Assembly: GCA_003131365.1 (NCBI GenBank)
Contig: PKVB01000212.1
Span: 5,082 to 16,777 of the forward strand
Direction: 5' to 3'
From: Gemmatimonadota bacterium
GTDB taxonomy: Bacteria > Gemmatimonadota > Gemmatimonadetes > Gemmatimonadales > Gemmatimonadaceae
Length of the DNA: 11,696 nucleotides
Both the position numbers and the translations under genes were made by a program. The notes under the pieces were generated by a model that was not told the DNA's origin, did not search any database, and saw only the letters and a list, made by a program, of their open reading frames with translations. Positions 7,422 to 11,696 of the stretch are shown in pieces. The first letter of the stretch is position 1; every line of letters starts with the position of its first letter.

Positions 7422-7437
7422 GCGACCTTCCGGTCGC
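7422..7437 (-). ncRNA. Tetraloop hairpin upstream of atpE
   Basis: The transcript contains GCGACC-GGAA-GGTCGC: a perfect 6-bp stem closed by GGAA, a member of the very stable GNRA tetraloop class. It lies 38 nt before the atpE start codon, so it could shape translation or decay of the atpE message. A stem this short can occur by chance; the tetraloop and position raise its interest. Confidence 0.45.
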
Positions 7438-7465
7438 CGTCCGTCAGCGGGACCTTGCCAAAACA

Positions 7466-7481
7466 AAGTCCCAACGGACTT
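7466..7481 (-). terminator. Weak terminator-like hairpin between atpB and atpE
   Basis: AAGTCC-GTTG-GGACTT forms a perfect 6-bp stem 49 nt after the atpB stop, followed on the transcript by TGTTTTGG. The stem is short and the U-tract interrupted, so complete termination is unlikely; partial attenuation, pausing or RNA processing between atpB and atpE is possible. Confidence 0.35.
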
Positions 7482-7530
7482 CTCCGACCCGCTCGGCCGG
7501 ATACCTACGCGAAGTTGAGCAGGCTCCGCG

Positions 7531-8406
7531 TCAGTGCGCACCCTCGCGAATCAGTCCAATGAACACACTGGACAGAAGCATGAAGATGAACGCCTGCAGA
7601 AATGCGACGAACAATTCCAGAAGCGAGATGCCAAGCGCCATCGCGATCGGCACCGGCACCAGAATCCATGTGGCAAAAGTGAATATGAGGCTGATGAGCG
7701 CCAGCAGGACGACGTGGCCCGAGACCATGTTGGCGAACAGACGTATCGCCAGCGCGAACGGCTTCGTGAGCTTTCCGATGATCTCGATTGGCGTGAGAAT
7801 CGGCGATATGAAGATCTTCATCGGGAGCGACATGTCGTGCGGCCAGAAGACGATCGTGTTGATGTAGCCCCAACCCTGGGCCTTCATGCCCGCGAACTCG
7901 ATCACGATGAAAGTGATGATCGCGAGCGTGAACGTGACAGAGATGTTCCCGGTCGCGGTCGCGCCGTAGGGCACGAGCCCCAGCAGATTCGCGAACAGAA
8001 TGAAGAAGAAGAGGGTCAGCAGGAACGGGACATAGCCGTTCCCGTGAGGGCCCACGTTGGGCAGCACGACTTCGTTCCGCAGGTAGAGCACCAGCGCCTC
8101 CAGCCCATTCCCGAATCCGCTCGGCGCTTTCCCTTCGCGCGTTCTGCGATTGTGCGCGCGGAGCGCGAGCAGCGTCGTGACGATGCAGAGGAGAGCCGCG
8201 ATCCAGAGCATAACGACGTGCCTGGTGGGCGAGATGTCGAGGGCGAAGCGGCCAATGTGGATCGGTGCCCACCGGGGCAGCTCGTACTCACAGGCCTGTG
8301 GAATTGTGCGCTGATACCAGTGCGCCGCTTGTGCGAAACACGGGTAGTCGAGCGTGTGCGCGTCGGTGATGTGCGGCGTGATGAAGTCTTTTTGATCAGC
8401 GATCAT
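7531..8406 (-). CDS. atpB: ATP synthase F0 subunit a
   Basis: 291-residue proton-channel subunit a. The first helix lies at about 64-82 after a periplasmic N-terminus. The family signatures follow: PFLLTLFFFILFANLLGL (about 127-144), ATGNISVT (150-157), and the catalytic helix KPFALAIRLFANMVSGH with the essential Arg222 (equivalent to E. coli Arg210). The last helix contains LELFVAFLQAFIF. His231 occupies the place of E. coli Glu219 and Glu264 that of E. coli His245. The ATG at 8406 overlaps the end of the atpI-like gene by 11 nt and has no Shine-Dalgarno site, so it may rely on coupling. Confidence 0.97.
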   Translation of the reverse strand: MIADQKDFITPHITDAHTLDYPCFAQAAHWYQRTIPQACEYELPRWAPIHIGRFALDISPTRHVVMLWIAALLCIVTTLLALRAHNRRTREGKAPSGFGNGLEALVLYLRNEVVLPNVGPHGNGYVPFLLTLFFFILFANLLGLVPYGATATGNISVTFTLAIITFIVIEFAGMKAQGWGYINTIVFWPHDMSLPMKIFISPILTPIEIIGKLTKPFALAIRLFANMVSGHVVLLALISLIFTFATWILVPVPIAMALGISLLELFVAFLQAFIFMLLSSVFIGLIREGAH

Positions 8407-8770
8407 ATTCGAGCAGGAGTGGTTCGGCCATCATCGTCAGGAAAAAGAACGTCACCAGACTTACGAGCGCAGCCTCGACCGAGAGGTTGATGATTCTCGC
8501 CAGCGGCGCATACAGCACCAGCACGAACAATCTCAGCACCGCACCGATCGCCCAGCGGATCAGCAGCTCGCCCGGCTTTCCCCGCCCCGCCCGCGCCGGC
8601 CGTAACAGCGCGTAAGAGCCAAGCTGTACTGCGAAAGCCAGTCCAGCTGAAACGAGCATCGCTTTGTGCTGATCCACCGTCCTGAAGTACATCCTCAGCA
8701 CGACTGTGGCGATGATGATGAGAGCGGCCGAGACTCCGGCAAAGTATCCCAGCGCTCTCGTTTCTTTCAC
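8396..8770 (-). CDS. atpI: AtpI-like membrane protein of the ATP synthase cluster
   Basis: 124-residue protein with four predicted membrane helices (about 8-26, 38-56, 70-92 and 97-117) and little soluble sequence. Size, topology and place directly before atpB match AtpI (ATP synthase protein I), implicated in assembling the c-ring and in magnesium supply for the synthase. No individual motif is strong enough to prove this, so the call rests mainly on context. The start is GTG (8770-8768), overlapping the atpZ stop as GTGA, with a GGGGAAG stretch just upstream. The end overlaps atpB by 11 nt. Confidence 0.7.
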   Translation of the reverse strand: MKETRALGYFAGVSAALIIIATVVLRMYFRTVDQHKAMLVSAGLAFAVQLGSYALLRPARAGRGKPGELLIRWAIGAVLRLFVLVLYAPLARIINLSVEAALVSLVTFFFLTMMAEPLLLEYDR

Positions 8771-9027
8771 CTTCCCCGCCGCCTCTCTTCGTCGTCCTGC
8801 TTCTGCGCCGCCGAGATCTTGCGGTACATGTTGTAGAATGCTGCACCCGCCCCGATGAAGACGCCGGCGATGGTGAACAACCCATTGGTGCCAAGCCGGT
8901 TATCGAGCCACTGTCCCGCGTAGAGGAAGACGATGATGGCGAACGCGAACTGGATTCCGAGTCCCGCGAAATCGGCGCCGGCGAGACCCTTTTTGGAGCT
9001 CTGTTGCGTCCGCTTTTCGTCTTCCAT
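8767..9027 (-). CDS. atpZ: AtpZ/AtpI-family small membrane protein
   Basis: 86-residue protein of the AtpZ family (annotated in databases as putative F0F1-ATPase subunit), the usual first gene of F0 operons. It has a charged N-terminus, then two membrane helices (about 20-38 and 49-67) joined by the family-typical GQWLDNRLGTNGLF, and a basic tail (EERRRGR). AtpZ and AtpI have been proposed to form a cation channel supplying the synthase. The start at 9027 is chosen because the preceding in-frame residues to 9132 do not fit the family and run over the palindrome. No Shine-Dalgarno site is present. It probably heads the transcription unit that continues through atpH. Confidence 0.88.
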   Translation of the reverse strand: MEDEKRTQQSSKKGLAGADFAGLGIQFAFAIIVFLYAGQWLDNRLGTNGLFTIAGVFIGAGAAFYNMYRKISAAQKQDDEERRRGR

Positions 9028-9036
9028 TGTGGGTAG

Positions 9037-9065
9037 AAAATAACCGCTTGTGAAGATTTTCACAA
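9037..9065 (-). promoter_or_regulatory. Possible promoter of the atp genes
   Basis: The minus strand carries TTGTGA (9065-9060), a 17-bp spacer and TATTTT (9042-9037), each 4 of 6 to sigma70 consensus. Transcription would start around 9030, only about 3 nt before the atpZ ATG. This would make the message nearly leaderless, which agrees with the absence of a Shine-Dalgarno site. The -35 and spacer lie inside the palindrome at 9045-9068, so a bound protein would be expected to repress. A promoter further upstream, activated from this site, is the alternative. Confidence 0.3.
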
Positions 9066-9068
9066 GCG
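9045..9068. promoter_or_regulatory. Perfect palindrome with CRP-type core, upstream of atpZ
   Basis: CGCTTGTGAA-GATT-TTCACAAGCG is a perfect inverted repeat with 10-bp arms. Its core is TGTGA-N6-TCACA (9049-9064), exactly the E. coli CRP consensus half-sites. It is centred about 30 bp before the atpZ start codon and about 195 bp before the divergent gene. It looks like an operator for a Crp/Fnr-family or other dimeric regulator. As RNA it would also form a 10-bp hairpin followed by GGTTATTTT on the atp side, so a transcriptional attenuator is a second reading. Confidence 0.65.
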
Positions 9069-9157
9069 AATTGGCACGTCGGCTCCGAACAGAGGCCGAA
9101 CATTCCTGGCGGGTCGCAAGTCCAAGACTCAAGCGGAGTTAGTCTGTGACTTCAGTG

Positions 9158-9186
9158 TTGACCGTTCGTCAATAGAACGATATGTT
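9158..9186 (+). promoter_or_regulatory. Promoter of the BsuPI-domain gene, with overlapping inverted repeat
   Basis: TTGACC (9158-9163, 5 of 6), a 17-bp spacer and TATGTT (9181-9186, 4 of 6) make a credible sigma70-type promoter, with a start near 9193 and a leader of about 59 nt. An inverted repeat TTGAC-N5-GTCAA (9158-9172) covers the -35 box, so a repressor could act here; arms of 5 bp also occur by chance. Confidence 0.5.
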
Positions 9187-9191
9187 GCGAG

Positions 9192-9208
9192 TCTCACCCA
9201 GAGTGAGA
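9192..9208 (+). promoter_or_regulatory. Inverted repeat at the predicted transcription start
   Basis: TCTCAC-CCAGA-GTGAGA, 6-bp perfect arms, sits exactly where transcription of the plus-strand gene is predicted to start. It would form a hairpin at the 5' end of the mRNA (protecting it from decay) or act as an operator. Short enough to be chance. Confidence 0.3.
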
Positions 9209-9251
9209 ACCGCCCCGCCCGCCCACCAAGAAATCGACGCTGACTGACGTA

Positions 9252-9722
9252 ATGGATAACCGCCTAATTCTTCCCCTGCTGTGCGCAGCAGCCTCAGTCG
9301 CCTTCGCCACCGCTCCCTTTTCCCACGCTGAAAAGCCGATCGCAACAGCGAGGCACGCCGCTGAAAGAACCGCCCCGATCGTCACCACATTCGACATTAC
9401 GCGACCCAAGGACGATGCGGACAAGCTCCGCTTCACCCTCAACGTCCGCAACAACACGTCGAAGATGCTCGAGATTCAGTTCCCCGACGGCCAGACCCAC
9501 GATTTCGCGGTGAAGGATTTCGCCGGCAAGGAAGTTTGGCGCTGGAGCCAGGGCCGCATGTTCACTTCCGCGATGCGCAGCGAGACCCTGAAGGGCAAGG
9601 GCGAGACAGCGTTCGAGGAGAGCTGGAACTCTAAGGGCCAGCACGGATCATTCACTGCCGTGGCGGTTCTCAGAAGCAACAACTTCCCGGTCGAGAGCAC
9701 GGTTCAGTTCGTCCTGCCGTAG
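9252..9722 (+). CDS. Secreted BsuPI-domain protein
   Basis: 156-residue exported protein. A signal peptide covers about residues 1-26 (MDNRLILPLLCAAASVAFAT, cleavage after SHA). The mature part is a single BsuPI-like domain, named for the Bacillus intracellular proteinase inhibitor: LRFTLNVRNNTSKMLEIQF (about 59-77), then DGQTHDFAVKD, EVWRWSQGRMFT and GKGETAFEESWN. These are the standard strands of this immunoglobulin-like fold. In most Gram-negative bacteria such exported domains have no proven inhibitor activity, so a periplasmic or surface binding role is as likely. The start at 9252 is fixed by the signal peptide; there is no Shine-Dalgarno site. It is divergent from the atp genes and convergent with the barrel gene, with a terminator 30 nt after its stop. 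Confidence 0.85.
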   Translation: MDNRLILPLLCAAASVAFATAPFSHAEKPIATARHAAERTAPIVTTFDITRPKDDADKLRFTLNVRNNTSKMLEIQFPDGQTHDFAVKDFAGKEVWRWSQGRMFTSAMRSETLKGKGETAFEESWNSKGQHGSFTAVAVLRSNNFPVESTVQFVLP

Positions 9723-9747
9723 CAGCGGTCACAGAATCGAAGAAATG

Positions 9748-9779
9748 AAAAACGCGCTCTTTCGAGCGCGTTTTTTTTT
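9748..9779. terminator. Bidirectional intrinsic terminator
   Basis: A5-CGCGCTC-TTTC-GAGCGCG-T9: a perfect 7-bp G-C-rich stem (9753-9759/9764-9770) with a 4-nt loop. It is followed by nine T on the plus strand and five T when read on the minus strand. It ends the plus-strand BsuPI gene (stop 9722) and the minus-strand barrel gene (stop 9797), which converge here. Confidence 0.92.
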
Positions 9780-9796
9780 GCGGCCTTCGCTCGCTA

Positions 9797-11696
9797 TCAG
9801 TTCGGCTTGGTCTTGTCCGCGAACGTTACCGGATGCCCGAACTGCCACTGGCTGTGCTCCCGCTCCTTCATCGGAACGCCCAGCATGCTCTTGAACATCG
9901 GCATCAGCTCCCGCTGCGACGGTGTCACGATCGCGCCCGCGATCTCCGGCTGCTCCCAGAAGACCTTCCAGTACTTCTTCTGCGTCGCCTGCACGCTATC
10001 CAGCTCCGCCTTTCCCGCCCCACCCTGCCCGACCGCGAGGAACTGACCTAACGGCACGTACAGCTCCCGCACGCGCGCCGAGAACACTGAATCGGCGCTC
10101 TCGAGCGATGCCACCTGCGCCTTGCTCAGGAACAGCGAATCGCTCTGCTCGATCAGCATCTTGTGGATACTGGAAGAGTTCGACAGGTAAAACGCGGCGA
10201 GGGAATCGGCCGAGCGTCGCTGCCAGCCCACTGATCCCTTCACCGGTTCGACCGCGCGGCGCAGCTGCTGCAGATCGAAGTCAGTAGACAGGTTGAACGA
10301 GAAATCGATCACGATCCGGAAGGGATTCCTCAGCAGCGTCCGCGCCGGACGCGTGTCCGCGAATCGCGGATTCACGTCGTAGTTGAATCTCCCGTTCGCC
10401 GCATCGAACCCGCTCGGAATGAGCAGCACCGGATCCGCCGCCGCGGGCGATCCCCAGCCACGCAGCGCATTCCCGTGCAACAGCTGGTCTACTCCCGCCA
10501 GCACATTCTGGAGATAGACGTTGGGCGTCACACGATAGCCCCAGCGTTTGGGCGTCGGCGGACTCCACTGGATGTTGAGCGACTCCGTCCATGGCCCCCT
10601 GCACCCATTCCTGGGCGCCACTCTGCCCAGGTTGGCGAGCAGACAACCCCGCGCAGTCGGAGAGCCAGTGGCGAGGAGCGTACGCAGCTCGCCCGCCAGA
10701 TTCGCATCCGTCTCCATCGCGGGATTCGGAATGAACGCGCGATCCCCGCTCAGTCCGTCGCCATTCACATCGCCCTGCACGAGCGGCGTGAATGGCAATC
10801 CCGATTGCGCCCGGGCAAACAGCGTCACCGTTCCTATCTTTCCCGTCGAGAACGCGCTCGACACCACGAAGATGTGATGCGCATCGTTCGGCCCAGCCGC
10901 CCACTCGAGCAAACGTGGATCCCCGAACGCCGCGCCATCGAACCCGCGGTACTGGCGCTTCGTCGCCTGCAGCGTGTAGGAAACCGATCCGTAGAACGAC
11001 GCGCCGCCCCTGAACGTGAACACGTCGGGCGACAGCGCGACGTTGAGCTGCCCGCCATACCCGCGCAGATCGCTCACGCGGCTACCCACTCGGCCGTACT
11101 GATCCGACCTCCTCGACTCCACGGCGGACACGGCTCCGCTCGCGGGATCGATCGACGCCTCTGACACGAAGACCGGACGATTCGCTTCACCGGCGAGTGT
11201 CAGCTTGCTCACGCCGCTGAAATTCGCGTCCACCACTCCGGGCTGGGAGAGATCATATGTGCCGAGAGTGCCCACTCGAAGGAGCCAGCCTCTCATGCTC
11301 GTGTTCCAGTCGAGCGACGCGCGCCAGCTCCTCGGCACATCGTACGATGGATCGATCAGCGTCACTACCGGTGCGCGATCCGACAACACTCCGCTGCCGT
11401 CCACACACTGCGTGGGTATCGAGCCAGGATCCGTGGCGAACAGCGACCAATCCGGAGTCGGAACCGCGGCGCCCACGCAGTTGAGAAACGACGTGCCGCC
11501 CGGGAGCCCTGTTGACGCCGATGCATCAGCAAGAATTCCCGGATGCAACAAGTCGCGAAATTCCCCGATTCCTCCGCGGAGCGTGCCCGACATGCTTCGA
11601 TAGTATCGCCCGGTCTGGTTCTGCATCGTGCCGGAGCCGTTGTCCCTGTCGCGATTGTAGGTGAAAGTGAAGCCGACGCGCGGACTCAAATGAACG
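9797..11696 (-). CDS. TonB-dependent-receptor-like outer-membrane barrel, C-terminal part
   Basis: The N-terminus lies beyond the window; the reading frame is open to the edge (about 632 residues visible). Positions here count from the TTG at 11689. The visible part has alternating beta-strand sequence with strands ending in aromatic residues (for example VGFTFTYNRD, FYGSVSYTL, VTLFARAQSGLPF). It carries the loop GDVNGDGLSGDRAF (306-319), seen in large carboxypeptidase-regulatory-like/TonB receptor barrels. The barrel appears to end with NPFRIVIDFSFNLSTDF (455-471). Plug domain and TonB box, if present, are off the window. After the barrel comes a helical tail of about 150 residues with two LTxxQ-like motifs, LSKAQ (521-525) and VTPSQ (588-592), so the protein lacks the usual aromatic C-terminal residue. 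The substrate is unknown. Confidence 0.82.
   Translation of the reverse strand, partial: VHLSPRVGFTFTYNRDRDNGSGTMQNQTGRYYRSMSGTLRGGIGEFRDLLHPGILADASASTGLPGGTSFLNCVGAAVPTPDWSLFATDPGSIPTQCVDGSGVLSDRAPVVTLIDPSYDVPRSWRASLDWNTSMRGWLLRVGTLGTYDLSQPGVVDANFSGVSKLTLAGEANRPVFVSEASIDPASGAVSAVESRRSDQYGRVGSRVSDLRGYGGQLNVALSPDVFTFRGGASFYGSVSYTLQATKRQYRGFDGAAFGDPRLLEWAAGPNDAHHIFVVSSAFSTGKIGTVTLFARAQSGLPFTPLVQGDVNGDGLSGDRAFIPNPAMETDANLAGELRTLLATGSPTARGCLLANLGRVAPRNGCRGPWTESLNIQWSPPTPKRWGYRVTPNVYLQNVLAGVDQLLHGNALRGWGSPAAADPVLLIPSGFDAANGRFNYDVNPRFADTRPARTLLRNPFRIVIDFSFNLSTDFDLQQLRRAVEPVKGSVGWQRRSADSLAAFYLSNSSSIHKMLIEQSDSLFLSKAQVASLESADSVFSARVRELYVPLGQFLAVGQGGAGKAELDSVQATQKKYWKVFWEQPEIAGAIVTPSQRELMPMFKSMLGVPMKEREHSQWQFGHPVTFADKTKPN

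Noticed and set aside
7534..8490. Long plus-strand open frame (318 residues) opposite atpB
   Set aside because: Highly charged Arg/Glu/Asp composition is the expected mirror of a hydrophobic membrane protein; subunit a on the minus strand is unmistakable.
10281..10904. Minus-strand open frame of 207 residues inside the barrel gene
   Set aside because: It overlaps the barrel coding frame completely in another frame and has no domain character.

Overview
This window comes from a GC-rich Gram-negative chromosome. It holds a TolC-type channel, a large TonB-receptor-type beta-barrel, a lipoprotein membrane-fusion protein and a conventional F-type ATP synthase block. The style of the barrel protein (a GDVNGDG...GDRAF loop) and the low-complexity Gly/Ala-rich fusion protein suggest Gemmatimonadota or a related phylum. 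That placement is an inference from gene style, not a measured phylogeny.

Layout, right to left along the minus strand. (1) 9797-11696: the C-terminal part of a TonB-dependent-receptor-like outer-membrane barrel, cut by the window edge, with an unusual helical tail after the barrel. (2) 9252-9722, plus strand: a small secreted BsuPI-domain protein, convergent with the barrel gene and sharing a bidirectional terminator (9748-9779). (3) 9028-9251: a divergent control region with a perfect 10-bp-arm palindrome whose core is TGTGA-N6-TCACA, a good promoter for the plus-strand gene and a possible promoter for the ATP synthase genes. (4) 5848-9027: atpZ, atpI, atpB, atpE, atpF, atpH. Most junctions overlap by 4-11 nt, but atpE is flanked on both sides by intercistronic gaps containing RNA hairpins, the strongest being a roughly 16-bp stem between atpE and atpF. 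(5) 2810-5748: TolC-like channel and lipoprotein membrane-fusion protein, overlapping as GTGA, then a MacB/FtsX-type ABC permease (1559-2779). (6) 4-1419: a secreted M16 zinc peptidase with its own likely promoter. Its stop forms TAATG with the start of what is probably another gene running out of the window.

How the genes work together. The atp block encodes the membrane and stator parts of ATP synthase (a, c, b, delta) and two accessory membrane proteins. The catalytic F1 genes atpA, atpG, atpD and atpC do not follow atpH, so the operon is split. The TolC/fusion protein/permease set forms most of a MacAB-TolC-like efflux or export system, but no ATP-binding subunit is encoded here.

No RNA genes, CRISPR arrays, insertion sequences or phage genes were seen. 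Most of the window is core housekeeping and envelope content. The most noteworthy signals are the CRP-like palindrome, the hairpins around atpE, the barrel protein's two-motif (LTxxQ-like) tail, the split ATP synthase operon and the glycine-rich insertion in the fusion protein.
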